Source: JAVVHE01 sp032249695 (GTDB lineage: Bacteria; Pseudomonadota; Alphaproteobacteria; Sphingomonadales; Sphingomonadaceae). Taken from it: a stretch of DNA of 64,000 nucleotides. Below are positions 1 to 8,764 of the stretch, in pieces. A program made the translations under genes and the position numbers. Where the stretch lies: NCBI GenBank assembly GCA_032249695.1, contig JAVVHE010000004.1:62001-126000 (forward strand), written 5' to 3'. How positions within the stretch are numbered: position 1 is the first letter of the stretch; each line of letters begins with the position of its first letter. The notes beneath the pieces are model-generated. The model was not told where the DNA came from and made no database searches. It worked only from the letters and a program-made list of their open reading frames with translations.

Positions 1-2
1 CC

Positions 3-302
3 GCGATCCCAGCCGCGCCTGCCGCGGCCCCGGCTACTGGGGCGGCCGCGCCGTCCGCAGCCGGGCCGGGCGACGCGGTGCGCTCGCCGATGGTCGGCAC
101 CGCCTACTTGTCGCCAGAGCCCGGAGCCAAGCCCTTCGTCAGCGAGGGCGACAGCGTCGCAGAAGGGCAGACGCTGCTGCTGGTCGAAGCGATGAAGGTA
201 CTCAACCCGATCACCGCACCGCGCGCGGGGACGGTTGCCGCGGTGCTCGTCAAGAACGAGCAGCCGGTGGAGTTCGATCAGCCGCTCATCCGGCTCGCAT
301 GA
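3..302 (+). CDS. accB: Biotin carboxyl carrier protein of acetyl-CoA carboxylase (C-terminal part)
   Basis: The gene enters from the left edge, so its N-terminus is missing. The visible part is an Ala/Pro-rich flexible linker followed by a complete biotinyl domain of about 75 residues. The biotin-accepting motif EAMK is present, with the modified lysine codon at 195-197, followed by the NPITAP and PVEFDQPL segments typical of AccB. In this family the biotin arm shuttles carboxyl groups between AccC and the AccA/AccD carboxyltransferase to make malonyl-CoA in the cytoplasm. The stop overlaps the accC start (ATGA), so the two genes are translationally coupled. An internal GTG at 78 is not needed as a start because the linker is open to the window edge. 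Confidence 0.93.
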   Translation, partial: AIPAAPAAAPATGAAAPSAAGPGDAVRSPMVGTAYLSPEPGAKPFVSEGDSVAEGQTLLLVEAMKVLNPITAPRAGTVAAVLVKNEQPVEFDQPLIRLA

Positions 303-1651
303 TCCGGAAGCTCCTCATCGCCAACCGCGGCGAGATTGCGCTGCGCATCCACCGCGCGGCGCAAGATCTGGGCATCAAGACCGTCGCGGTCTTCTCCACG
401 GCCGACCGCGAGGCGATGCACGTGCGGCTGGCGGACGAATCGGTCTGCATCGGGCCGCCGCCCGCGCCGCTCAGCTACCTTAACATCCCGGCACTGGTCG
501 CCGCGGCCGAGATCACCGGCGCCGACGCGGTACACCCGGGCTACGGCTTCCTCGCCGAGAACGCGCGCTTCGCCGAGATCCTGATCGACCACGGCCTTAC
601 CTGGGTCGGGCCCAGCCCCGAACATATCCGCGTGATGGGTGACAAGGTCGCAGCCAAGCGCAAGGCGGCCGAGCTTGGGCTGCCGCTGGTTCCAGGCTCA
701 GACGGCGCGGTGACCGACGCTGACAGCGCGCGCGATCTCGCCGATGCGATGGGTTACCCCGTGCTCATCAAGGCAGCTGCGGGCGGTGGCGGCCGCGGCA
801 TGAAGGTGGCGCGATCGAGGACCGACCTTGCCGAGCAATTCATGGCCGCGCGGCAGGAGGCGAAGTCGGCCTTCGGCGACGATACGGTCTACATCGAGAA
901 ATATCTCGAGCGGCCGCGACATATCGAGTTCCAGATTTTCGGCGACGGGCGCGGGCGCGCGGTGCATCTGGGTGAGCGCGACTGCTCGCTGCAGCGCCGC
1001 CACCAGAAGGTGTTCGAGGAGGCGCCCTCACCCGCGATCGACGCCGAGACCCGCGCGCGGATGGGCACGCGCTGCGCCGACGCGATGGCGGCGATGCATT
1101 ATGCGGGCGCAGGGACGATCGAATTCCTGTGGGAGAACGGCGAGTTCTTCTTCATCGAGATGAACACGCGCATCCAGGTCGAGCATCCGGTGACCGAGCT
1201 GGTGACAGGCACCGATCTGGTCGCCGAGCAGCTGCGCGTCGCATCGGGCATGCGCATGAGCCTTAGGCAGGAGGACATCCGGTGGGAGGGCCACGCGATC
1301 GAAGTGCGCGTGAACGCCGAGGATCCGCTGACCTTTTCCCCGTCACCGGGGCTGGTCTCGCACGTGCACCCCGCGGGCGGGCCCGGCGTGCGCGTCGACT
1401 CGGCGCTTTATGACGGATGGCGCGTGCCGCCGCACTATGACAGTCTGATCGCCAAGCTGATCGTCCACGCGCCCGATCGCGAATCGTGCCTCAAGCGCCT
1501 CTGCCGCGCGCTGGAGGAATATGTCATCGAGGGCCCGAAGACGACGCTGCCGCTGCATCAGGCGCTCGCGACCGAGCCCGACGTGGTCGCAGGCAACTAC
1601 TCGATCTGCTGGCTGGAGGAATGGCTTGAGCACCGCCGCAATGCAGCTTGA
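299..1651 (+). CDS. accC: Acetyl-CoA carboxylase biotin carboxylase subunit
   Basis: This 450-residue protein has the usual AccC length. It carboxylates the biotin on AccB with ATP and bicarbonate, the first step of fatty-acid synthesis. The N-terminal domain begins KLLIANRGEIALRI. The ATP-grasp glycine loop GGGGRGMKV lies at about 162-170, and the metal and biotin-site segment EMNTRIQVEHPVTE is at about 286-299. The C-terminal biotin-carboxylase domain follows. The ATG at 299 overlaps the accB stop by four bases, which fixes the start. An SDR gene overlaps its 3' end instead of aat following directly. Confidence 0.97.
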   Translation: MIRKLLIANRGEIALRIHRAAQDLGIKTVAVFSTADREAMHVRLADESVCIGPPPAPLSYLNIPALVAAAEITGADAVHPGYGFLAENARFAEILIDHGLTWVGPSPEHIRVMGDKVAAKRKAAELGLPLVPGSDGAVTDADSARDLADAMGYPVLIKAAAGGGGRGMKVARSRTDLAEQFMAARQEAKSAFGDDTVYIEKYLERPRHIEFQIFGDGRGRAVHLGERDCSLQRRHQKVFEEAPSPAIDAETRARMGTRCADAMAAMHYAGAGTIEFLWENGEFFFIEMNTRIQVEHPVTELVTGTDLVAEQLRVASGMRMSLRQEDIRWEGHAIEVRVNAEDPLTFSPSPGLVSHVHPAGGPGVRVDSALYDGWRVPPHYDSLIAKLIVHAPDRESCLKRLCRALEEYVIEGPKTTLPLHQALATEPDVVAGNYSICWLEEWLEHRRNAA

Positions 1652-2405
1652 GGGCGTCGCCCTCGTCACCGGCGCCGCGAGCGGCATCGGGCGCGCGACC
1701 GCGCGGCTGGCCGCTGAGCGTGGCGCGTCGGGACTGGTGTTGCTCGACCGTGACGAGGCGGGGCTGGCCGCGCTTGCGGTCGAGCTGCCGTGCTGCACGC
1801 TCATTCGTGCGCATGACGTCGCCGACGAGAGCGCGTGGGCCGCGACGATCGACGCAGTGCGCGGGGAGTTCGGCCACATCCGCTATGCGGTCGCGAACGC
1901 CGGCGTCGGCGAAGGCGCGCCGATCGCGGCTTCGACGCTCGCCGAATGGAAGAAGGTGGTCTCGGTCAATCTCGATGGCGCGTTCCTAACGCTTCAGGCC
2001 GGCTTCCGGCTGATGGGCGAGAGCGGCGGCGCGATGGTCGTCACCTCCAGCGTGATGGCCTTTCGCGCGGAACCGGCCACCGCCGCGTATGGCGCGTCGA
2101 AGGCCGGAGCGCTACAGCTCGCGCGGGTCGCAGCAAAGGAAGGCGCGCCGCTGGGCATCCGAGTCAACGCGATCTGCCCGGGCGGGGTGGATACCGCGAT
2201 CTGGGAGAAGCAGGAGTGGTTCGGCCGTCTTGTCGCCAATCGCGGCGGGCGCGAGGGCGCGATCGCAGCACTCGCATCTAATACGCCGCTGGGCCGCTTC
2301 GCCGCGCCTGAGGAGGTCGCCGCGCAGATCGTCCACCTGCTGTCGCCAGCCGCCGCCTTCGTCACGGGCACGCACATCCTGATCGACGGCGGCCTGCAGC
2401 TGTGA
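1641..2405 (+). CDS. SDR family NAD(P)-dependent oxidoreductase
   Basis: This is a classical short-chain dehydrogenase of 254 residues. It has the cofactor motif TGAASGIG at about 10-17, NAG after the third strand, a catalytic Ser in VTSSVMAF, the YGASK catalytic Tyr/Lys pair, and a C-terminal TGTHILIDGG strand. The aspartate in LLDRDE after the second strand suggests a preference for NAD(H). ATG 1641 was chosen because the Rossmann strand begins four residues later; the frame is open further upstream but only as an accC overlap. The gene overlaps the accC end by 11 bases, so it is co-transcribed with accBC. The substrate is unknown. It could belong to the catabolic island downstream or be an insertion in a housekeeping operon. 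Confidence 0.9.
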   Translation: MQLEGVALVTGAASGIGRATARLAAERGASGLVLLDRDEAGLAALAVELPCCTLIRAHDVADESAWAATIDAVRGEFGHIRYAVANAGVGEGAPIAASTLAEWKKVVSVNLDGAFLTLQAGFRLMGESGGAMVVTSSVMAFRAEPATAAYGASKAGALQLARVAAKEGAPLGIRVNAICPGGVDTAIWEKQEWFGRLVANRGGREGAIAALASNTPLGRFAAPEEVAAQIVHLLSPAAAFVTGTHILIDGGLQL

Positions 2406-2494
2406 CGCGAGCGCGGGGAGCGTTCGACCGGGCGAAGGCGTTAGGGTAGCTTCCGTTCGCCAAGCCACCAGATGACCCGCAGTCCAGCCAACGG

Positions 2495-3193
2495 ATGAGC
2501 CGTCTCGACCCCGATCTGCTGTTGAAAGCCTATTCGGTGGGCGTCTTCCCGATGGCCGACCGCGCCGACGCGCCCGACGTCTACTGGGTCGAGCCTCGGC
2601 GCCGGGGCATTCTGCCGCTGGAGACCTTTCACCTGCCGCGCAGCCTTGCGAAAGCGCTTAAGCAGGAACGCTTCGAGCTGACGGCAAATCGAGACTTCGC
2701 GGGCGTGATGCGCGGCTGCGCGGAACCCGGCCCGGGCCGGATGGAGACCTGGATCAACGACCAGATCATCCGCGCCTATAGCGGCCTGCACGCGCGCGGC
2801 CACGCGCACAGCCTGGAATGCTGGCAGGATGGGCGGCTGGTCGGCGGGCTCTACGGAGTCGAGCTGGGCGCTGCGTTCTTCGGCGAATCGATGTTTGCAA
2901 GAGTGACCGATGCATCGAAAGCGGCGCTCGCCCACCTTGTCGCGCGGCTGCGGGCGGGTGGCTACAGATTGCTCGACTGCCAGTTCCTGACCGCGCACCT
3001 GGCACAGTTCGGTGCGATCGAGATCGGGCGCGATCCCTACCGGGCGTTGCTGTCCGATGCCGTTTCCCGCCGCGCGGACTTCTTCGCGCTCGATCGCGAC
3101 GGCGCCGCGTCGCCGCCGCCCGCTCTGGCCAAGACCGTTTCCGGCCCGGTATCGGGGAAACGCATCGCACAGTTCCTGACGAATAATCCGTAG
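2495..3193 (+). CDS. aat: Leucyl/phenylalanyl-tRNA--protein transferase
   Basis: This 232-residue protein belongs to the Aat family. Aat adds Leu or Phe from charged tRNA to N-terminal Arg or Lys of proteins, marking them for ClpAP degradation (N-degron pathway). Family landmarks include YSVGVFPMAD near the N-terminus, the WVEPRRRGILPL segment, the central WQDGRLVGGLYGVELG strand and FGESMF, followed by LLDCQFLT. ATG 2495 gives the expected N-terminus. The last 157 bases overlap the 3' end of the convergent DUF2155 gene, so both proteins use the same DNA in opposite directions. Confidence 0.96.
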   Translation: MSRLDPDLLLKAYSVGVFPMADRADAPDVYWVEPRRRGILPLETFHLPRSLAKALKQERFELTANRDFAGVMRGCAEPGPGRMETWINDQIIRAYSGLHARGHAHSLECWQDGRLVGGLYGVELGAAFFGESMFARVTDASKAALAHLVARLRAGGYRLLDCQFLTAHLAQFGAIEIGRDPYRALLSDAVSRRADFFALDRDGAASPPPALAKTVSGPVSGKRIAQFLTNNP

Positions 3194-3678
3194 CCCGCGT
3201 TCGCGAACGGGTTGAGGCTGGGCGAGCGCTTGAACAGCCAGCCGGAGAAGACCCGGGTGGTCCGGCGGCTGCGCGGATCGGTCTCAAATACCTGGGCGAA
3301 CGCCCCCGTTTCGGGCAGCGGATCCCACGGCGGGGTCGCCTCGCATGCCTTCAGCCGGATGGTCAGGCGTCCGAAGCGGATTTCGTCGCCGGGGCGAAGC
3401 TCGAACTGCTGGACCTCGCCCGTCAGCTTGTCGAGCGCCGCGAGCGTCGCCACGCGCTCGCCGAGCGGGGTTGGGCCGGTCTGGCCGGAGGGCTTGAACG
3501 CAGGCGCCGCCTTGCGCGCGGGCTTGGCCGCCTTGGCGCCAAGCTTGGCTGGAGCCGCTGCGGGTGCCGGCTCGGCTTGCGCCGTGGGCGCGGGGCTCTC
3601 GCTCGGCGGCACGGCTTCCTGCGCCGCGGCCGGCCAAGCGAGCGCAGCAGCCAGCCCGGCGGCCAGCAGCGCCCTCAT
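3037..3678 (-). CDS. DUF2155 domain-containing exported protein
   Basis: This 213-residue protein begins with a clear signal peptide (MRALLAAGLAAALAWPAAAQ) and continues through an Ala/Pro/Lys-rich region. The DUF2155 domain starts near ATLAALDKLTGEV, with conserved segments IRLKACEATPPWDP, AFAQVFE, VFSGWLF and NPFANAGYGLFVRNC. The family is found in alphaproteobacteria and its function is unknown. The periplasmic location is inferred from the signal peptide. ATG 3678 overlaps the mlaD stop by four bases. The frame stays open far upstream, but that is only a shadow of mlaD. The 3' 157 bases are antisense to aat. Confidence 0.88.
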   Translation of the reverse strand: MRALLAAGLAAALAWPAAAQEAVPPSESPAPTAQAEPAPAAAPAKLGAKAAKPARKAAPAFKPSGQTGPTPLGERVATLAALDKLTGEVQQFELRPGDEIRFGRLTIRLKACEATPPWDPLPETGAFAQVFETDPRSRRTTRVFSGWLFKRSPSLNPFANAGYGLFVRNCAMRFPDTGPETVLARAGGGDAAPSRSSAKKSARRETASDSNAR

Positions 3679-4265
3679 TTGGCCGGAGCCGCCGCGGGCT
3701 CCACCGCCGGTTCGACCGCGGTCTCGGGCGGGATGCCGTTGGCAGCCGCTGCGGCCGGAGCCGGGGGCGGGCTCGCCGCGGGCGCAGGCGCACCGCCACT
3801 GGCGGCACCGCCGCCCGAGCGATTTACCACCGATCCGATCAGCCCCATCAGATCCGCCGCGCCCTGCGTGTCGGTGATGACCTCGCCCGGCTTCAGCATC
3901 TCGGGCGCACCGCCCGGCACCAGCGCAATGAACGATCCGCCGAGCAGCCCCTGCGAGGTGATCGCCGCCGAACTGTCCTTGGGCAGCTTGACGTCGCCGT
4001 TCACGGTGAAGCGCACTTCGGCGTTGAACGTCTTGGGGTCCAACGTCACCGCCCGCACCGCCCCGACCTTCAGGCCCGACACGCGCACGTCGGTGCCCAC
4101 CGCGACGCCGCCGACATTCGGGAAGCGCGCGCGCAGCTCGTAATCGCCCGTGCCGACGCGGCCGCCAGTGCGCGCGGCTGCGAACTGCACGAACCACAGC
4201 GCGAGTAGGATGACTCCCAGCCCGACGAGCGCTTCGAACCAGCTTTCCTTGACCGCCGAACTCAT
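3675..4265 (-). CDS. mlaD: MlaD family phospholipid-transport substrate-binding protein
   Basis: This 196-residue protein has one N-terminal membrane anchor (about residues 12-30) and then an MCE/MlaD domain: YELRARFPNVGGVAVGTDVR, VSGLKVGAV, and the hydrophobic QGLLGGSFIAL segment. In the Mla system MlaD forms a periplasmic hexamer on the inner-membrane MlaFEDB transporter and handles phospholipids. The C-terminal 50 residues are a low-complexity Ala/Pro/Gly tail. The other mla genes are not next to it; here it sits between NDUFA12 and DUF2155, both on the minus strand with four-base overlaps. Confidence 0.9.
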   Translation of the reverse strand: MSSAVKESWFEALVGLGVILLALWFVQFAAARTGGRVGTGDYELRARFPNVGGVAVGTDVRVSGLKVGAVRAVTLDPKTFNAEVRFTVNGDVKLPKDSSAAITSQGLLGGSFIALVPGGAPEMLKPGEVITDTQGAADLMGLIGSVVNRSGGGAASGGAPAPAASPPPAPAAAAANGIPPETAVEPAVEPAAAPAK

Positions 4266-4645
4266 GCGTCGGGCGCCCAGGCCTCATAATCGCCGGTCGC
4301 CCTGGCGCGCACCCCCGCCTTGGGCAGCGCGCCCGATGGCATGTGCGCGTAGGGCGTGCCGGTGAGGTTGGGCACCCACGGCTTCGCCCACCTCGGGCGA
4401 GGCAGCGGCTTTTCCGACGGCGGCGGCATATCGCGCCCGTGCAGCCACAGATGCCATTCGGGCGGAATCAGGCTGGCCTCGGACATACCGTTATAAATCA
4501 CGAACCGGCGTTTGCCGTTCGCGCGCGTGTAATAGCGGTTGCCGAACTGGTCCTCGCCCACGAAGCGGCCCGACGCTGCATCGAGCCGGGCACCGAAGTT
4601 CGAACCGCGCCACCAGGCAAAGATCTTGGACAGGAAGCCGGGCAT
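4262..4645 (-). CDS. NADH:ubiquinone oxidoreductase subunit NDUFA12 family protein
   Basis: This 127-residue protein matches the NDUFA12 accessory subunit of complex I, which alphaproteobacteria share with mitochondria. Landmarks are the start IFAWWRGSNFGARLDA, GRFVGEDQFGNRYY, RRFVIYNG, IPPEWHLWLHG and KPWVPNLTGTPYA. It probably sits peripherally on complex I at the inner membrane. It overlaps the mlaD start by four bases, and the group NDUFA12-mlaD-DUF2155 is one minus-strand operon. Confidence 0.95.
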   Translation of the reverse strand: MPGFLSKIFAWWRGSNFGARLDAASGRFVGEDQFGNRYYTRANGKRRFVIYNGMSEASLIPPEWHLWLHGRDMPPPSEKPLPRPRWAKPWVPNLTGTPYAHMPSGALPKAGVRARATGDYEAWAPDA

Positions 4646-4696
4646 GGCGGTGCGGGTAGCCGAACGCGTGGAGCGTGGAAAGGGCGCGGGCGCGCG

Positions 4697-6295
4697 TCAG
4701 CCGCGCAGCGCGAAGCGGCGCAGCTTGCCAGTCGGCGTCCTGGGCAGCTCGGCGACGAACTCGATCGCGCGCGGGTATTTGTAGGGCGCGATCGTTGCCT
4801 TGACATGATCCTGCAGTTCGCGGGCGGTTGCGTCGCCGGGCGCGTAGCCGTCGCGCAGGACGACGAAGGCTTTGATCAGCTTGCCTCGCTTTGGGCAGGG
4901 CGCGCCGACGACCGCGCATTCGGCGACCGCGGGGTGGGCGTGGAGCGCCGATTCCACTTCCGGCGCGGCGACGTTGTAGCCTGACGTGACGATCATGTCG
5001 TCAGAGCGAGCCACGAACCAGAAATAGCCGTCCTCGTCCAAGCGGTAGGTGTCACCGGTCATGTTCCAGCCGTGCCGGACATACCCTGCCTGACGCTCGG
5101 CATCGTCCAGATAGCGGCAGCCAACAGGGCCGCGGATGGCGAGGCGGCCGGTGCCGCGCGGCAGCGGCGTTCCGTCATCGTCCAGCACCGTTGCGGTGAA
5201 GCCCGGCACGGCCTTGCCGGTGGCGCCGGGACGAATGTCGTCGCCAGCGGCCGAGATGAAGATGTGCATCAGCTCGGTCCCGCCGATGCCGTCGATCGGG
5301 CGCATCCCGGTCGCTTGCGCCCATGCGTCGGAGGTCGCCGCTGGCAGGTGCTCGCCTGCCGAGACGCACGTCCGCAGGCTGGAAAGGTCGCGGCCCGCCA
5401 GCTGGCCCAGCATCGCCTTGTATGCCGTCGGCGCGGTGTAAAGCAGCGTGGGCCGGTGGCGTCCGATCGCGTCGAGCAGGCTGGCGGGCGCGCCGTCCTC
5501 CACGGTCACCGCGGCTCCCCGCGACGCCCACGGGAAAAGCACCAGCGCGCCCAGCCCGAAGGTGAAAGCGATCGGCGCCGAGCACAGGTGGCGGTCGTTC
5601 CGCCCGGGTCGCAGCAGGTTCGCCGCGAAGGTGTGATAGGGCGACAGCAGCGCCAGATGCGGATGGACGCAGCCCTTGGGCGCTCCCGTCGTACCGCTGG
5701 TGAAGGCGATCACCGCGGGCGTGTCGCGCGTCGTCTCCGCCGGCGCGAAGCCCGGCGCGGTGGCAGCAGCCACCCGCGCCTCGAGCGCGCCGCCGCCGAG
5801 ATCGCCGTTGTAGGTCAGCAGCGACCGAACCGTCCCAGCCTGCGCCGCTGCGGCCAAAAAGTCCTCCAGGCAGCGCTGGTCGACGATTGCGTGGCTGATC
5901 GCGGCCTTCCGCAGCAGCGTCGCGATCTCACCCGCGCGCAGGATCGGCATGGTCGTCACCACCACCCCGCCCGCCTTCAGCACCGCTGCCCACGCCGCGA
6001 ACAGCCACGCTCCATTCGGCCCGCGTAGAACCACGCGATTGCCCGGGATCAATCCCTCTTCGTCGACCAGCACGCGCGCGATGCGGTCGGACAGGTCGCG
6101 CATCTCGGCATAGGTCCACACGCCCCGATCATTGATGACGCACGGCCGCTCGCCGTATCCCTCCTCCACCGCGTGATCGAGCAGCACGACGGCCGCGTTC
6201 ATCTGCCGAGGATAGTCTAATTCGGGCAGATCGAAGCGGAACTCCGGACACAGCTCGGGTGGTGGCAGGCGGTCTTCCACGAACGTGTCGCGCAT
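4697..6295 (-). CDS. AMP-forming acyl-CoA synthetase, probable 2-aminobenzoate/benzoate-type CoA ligase
   Basis: This 532-residue protein is an ANL-superfamily adenylate-forming ligase. It has the P-loop FTSGTTGAPKG, the A5-type segment GIGGTELMHIF, MTGDTYRLDEDGYFWFVARSDD with the hinge, and PRTPTGKLRRF with the catalytic lysine. It would convert an aromatic acid, ATP and CoA to the aryl-CoA. Its divergent partner is a 2-aminobenzoyl-CoA/salicylyl-CoA type monooxygenase-reductase, which points to 2-aminobenzoate or salicylate as substrate; this is inference from context. ATG 6295 was chosen over GTG 6316 because AGGGAGG lies about five bases upstream of it. Confidence 0.9.
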   Translation of the reverse strand: MRDTFVEDRLPPPELCPEFRFDLPELDYPRQMNAAVVLLDHAVEEGYGERPCVINDRGVWTYAEMRDLSDRIARVLVDEEGLIPGNRVVLRGPNGAWLFAAWAAVLKAGGVVVTTMPILRAGEIATLLRKAAISHAIVDQRCLEDFLAAAAQAGTVRSLLTYNGDLGGGALEARVAAATAPGFAPAETTRDTPAVIAFTSGTTGAPKGCVHPHLALLSPYHTFAANLLRPGRNDRHLCSAPIAFTFGLGALVLFPWASRGAAVTVEDGAPASLLDAIGRHRPTLLYTAPTAYKAMLGQLAGRDLSSLRTCVSAGEHLPAATSDAWAQATGMRPIDGIGGTELMHIFISAAGDDIRPGATGKAVPGFTATVLDDDGTPLPRGTGRLAIRGPVGCRYLDDAERQAGYVRHGWNMTGDTYRLDEDGYFWFVARSDDMIVTSGYNVAAPEVESALHAHPAVAECAVVGAPCPKRGKLIKAFVVLRDGYAPGDATARELQDHVKATIAPYKYPRAIEFVAELPRTPTGKLRRFALRG

Positions 6296-6366
6296 CCCAG
6301 CCTCCCTTGCCCTCACTGCGCCGCAAGATTACTTTAGGGCTGAAACATCGCGGAGTGAAGCACCCC
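6296..6366. promoter_or_regulatory. Divergent promoter region between CoA ligase and monooxygenase/reductase
   Basis: Only 71 bases separate the two divergent starts, so the control signals for both transcripts must lie here or inside the genes. An inverted repeat CTTGC (6306-6310) / GCAAG (6323-6327), separated by 12 bases, is visible and could be an operator. The MarR-type regulator encoded at 9675 is the obvious candidate binder. A weak plus-strand promoter can be proposed (TTGCCC 6307-6312, TACTTT near 6330). These assignments are inference. Confidence 0.35.
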
Positions 6367-8673
6367 ATGCGCATCGCGTGCCTCGGCGGCGGCCCGGCCG
6401 GCCTCTATTTCGCGATCTCGATGAAACTGCGCGATCCCTCCCACGAAGTCGAGGTGTTCGAGCGCAACAAGGCCGGCGACACGTTCGGCTGGGGCGTCGT
6501 CTTTTCCGATCAGACGGTTGAGAATCTGATGGCGAACGATCCCGTGAGCGGCAGCGTGATCGCGTCCGAGTTCGCGCACTGGGACGATATCGAAGTCCAC
6601 ATCCACGGCCGCACGATGCGATCGGGCGGGCACGGCTTCATCGGCATCGGGCGAAAGCGCCTGCTGCAGATCTTGCAGGACCGTGCGCGCGAACTGGGCG
6701 TCAAGCTGCATTTCGAGACCGAGTTCGGGCCTGAGCTTTCGGAGTGGGCGGCCTATGATCTGGTGATCGCGGCCGACGGCGTGAATTCGAAAGTGCGCGA
6801 TCGCTATCAGGATCATTTCGGCGTGGACATCCAGGTCCGCGCTAACAAATTCGTCTGGCTGGGCACCAAAAAAGTGTTCGATGCCTTCACCTTCGCGTTC
6901 GAAAGGACCGAGGCGGGCTGGATCTGGGCACACGCCTACCGCTTCGACGACGACCTTTCGACCTTCATCGTCGAGTGCTCGGAGGGGACGTGGAAGAGCC
7001 TTGGTTTCGCCCGGATGACCAAGGACGAGATGATCGCCCAGTGCGAGCGTATCTTTGCAAAGTACCTCGACGGCAACGCGCTGATGACCAACGCCGCGCA
7101 TCTGCACGGCAGCGCGGCGTGGCTCAACTTCCGGCGCGTGCTGTGTGAGCGCTGGGCCTACGACAAGATCATCCTGCTGGGCGACGCGGCGCACACCGCG
7201 CATTTCTCGATCGGCAGCGGCACCAAGTTGGCGCTGGAGGATGCGATCAAGCTCGCCGAGGTCCTGAATCGCCCCCGCCTCAGCCGAGAAGCTGCGCTTG
7301 AGGAGTACCAGGCCGAGCGGACGGTGGAAGTGCTGAAGCTGCAGAACTCCGCGCGCAACTCGACCGAGTGGTTCGAAACGCTCGACCGCTATCTGGATTT
7401 CGAGCCCGAGCAGTTCACCTATTCGCTACTGACGCGCTCGCAACGCATCAGCCACGAAAACCTGCGCGAGCGCGACCCGAAGTGGCTGGAGAATATCGAG
7501 CGCTGGTTCTGGAGCACGTCGACCGGCACGATCCCGAACCGCGCCTTTCCGCCGATGTTTGCGCCGTTCCGGCTGCGCGACATGCAACTCGCCAACCGCA
7601 TCGTCGTCAGCCCGATGGCGACCTACAGCGCCACCGACGGCACGCCGAACGACTTCCACCTGGTCCATTATGGCACGCGCGCAATGGGCGGCGCGGGGCT
7701 TCTTTATGTCGAGATGACGTGCGTCACTCCCAACGGCCGCATCACGCCGGGTTGCCCGGGAATGTACGCGCCCGAGCACGTCGCGGCGTGGAAGCGCATC
7801 GTCGATTTCGCGCACGCGCATTCGGAAGCGAAGATCTGCATCCAGCTGGGCCACTCGGGCGCCAAGGGCTCGACCAAGCTGGGCTGGGACGGGATGGACC
7901 AGCCGCTCGACGCGGGCAACTGGGAGCTGATCGCACCGTCCGACGTGCCGTGGAGCGCGCGCAACGCCACGCCGCGCCCGATGACCCGCGCCGACATGGA
8001 CGAGGTCCGCGACGCTTTCGTGCGCGCGACGTACATGGCCGACGAAGCCGGGTTCGACATGGTGGAGATGCACGCGGCGCACGGCTATCTGCTCTCCGCC
8101 TTCATCACGCCGCTGCAGAACAAGCGCACCGACGATTATGGCGGCAGCCTGGAGAACCGACTGCGCTTCCCGCTGGAGGTGTTCCGCGCGATGCGCGCCG
8201 CCTGGCCCGCGGGGAAGCCGATGAGCGTGCGCATCAGCGCCACCGACTGGATGGGCGAGATCGGCATCAGCCCGGCCGACGCGGTGGAGGTGGCGCGCGC
8301 GTTCCATCTGGCCGGCGCCGACCTCATCGACGTGTCGGCCGGGCAAACCTGGGCCGAGGCCAAGCCCGTCTATGGCCGAATGTTCCAGACGCCGTTTGCC
8401 GACAAGATCCGGAACGAGCTGAAGGGCGTGGCAGTGATGGCGGTCGGCAATATCTACGAGGCCGATCACGTCAACTCGATCCTCGCGGCCGGCCGCGCCG
8501 ATCTGGTGGCGCTGGCGCGTCCGCATCTCATCAACCCGATGTGGACCGCGCATCAGGCCGCGGCGTACGAATATCGCGACCTGTTCGTGCCGCTGCCCTA
8601 TTGGGGCGGCATCCAGCAGATGCACCGCAATTTGAAGCGCGAAGCCCCGCCGGTGGCGGCGCTGAAGGCGTGA
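6367..8673 (+). CDS. Bifunctional aryl-CoA monooxygenase/reductase (2-aminobenzoyl-CoA or salicylyl-CoA 5-hydroxylase/oxidoreductase type)
   Basis: This 768-residue fusion has two flavoenzyme modules. Residues 1 to about 385 form a class A FAD monooxygenase, with dinucleotide motif CLGGGPAGLYFAISM at the N-terminus and the FAD-binding LLGDAAHTAHFSIGSG segment. From about residue 398 an Old Yellow Enzyme-type flavin reductase follows: MFAPFRLRDMQLANRIV, the HAAHGYLLSAFITP substrate-site segment and RTDDYGGSLENR. This is the architecture of 2-aminobenzoyl-CoA monooxygenase/reductase of the aerobic hybrid anthranilate pathway, where the CoA ester is 5-hydroxylated and the ring is then reduced by NADH. 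ATG 6367 was chosen because the Rossmann strand starts at once. The substrate could equally be salicylyl-CoA. Confidence 0.9.
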   Translation: MRIACLGGGPAGLYFAISMKLRDPSHEVEVFERNKAGDTFGWGVVFSDQTVENLMANDPVSGSVIASEFAHWDDIEVHIHGRTMRSGGHGFIGIGRKRLLQILQDRARELGVKLHFETEFGPELSEWAAYDLVIAADGVNSKVRDRYQDHFGVDIQVRANKFVWLGTKKVFDAFTFAFERTEAGWIWAHAYRFDDDLSTFIVECSEGTWKSLGFARMTKDEMIAQCERIFAKYLDGNALMTNAAHLHGSAAWLNFRRVLCERWAYDKIILLGDAAHTAHFSIGSGTKLALEDAIKLAEVLNRPRLSREAALEEYQAERTVEVLKLQNSARNSTEWFETLDRYLDFEPEQFTYSLLTRSQRISHENLRERDPKWLENIERWFWSTSTGTIPNRAFPPMFAPFRLRDMQLANRIVVSPMATYSATDGTPNDFHLVHYGTRAMGGAGLLYVEMTCVTPNGRITPGCPGMYAPEHVAAWKRIVDFAHAHSEAKICIQLGHSGAKGSTKLGWDGMDQPLDAGNWELIAPSDVPWSARNATPRPMTRADMDEVRDAFVRATYMADEAGFDMVEMHAAHGYLLSAFITPLQNKRTDDYGGSLENRLRFPLEVFRAMRAAWPAGKPMSVRISATDWMGEIGISPADAVEVARAFHLAGADLIDVSAGQTWAEAKPVYGRMFQTPFADKIRNELKGVAVMAVGNIYEADHVNSILAAGRADLVALARPHLINPMWTAHQAAAYEYRDLFVPLPYWGGIQQMHRNLKREAPPVAALKA

Positions 8674-8764
8674 CGTCCCTCTCCCGACCTCGCCCGCAGC
8701 GCTCGGCCGCTCGCTTCCGCGTGCACGAGCGGGACCGGCGGCGCCAGCGCCCGTGGAGAGACGA

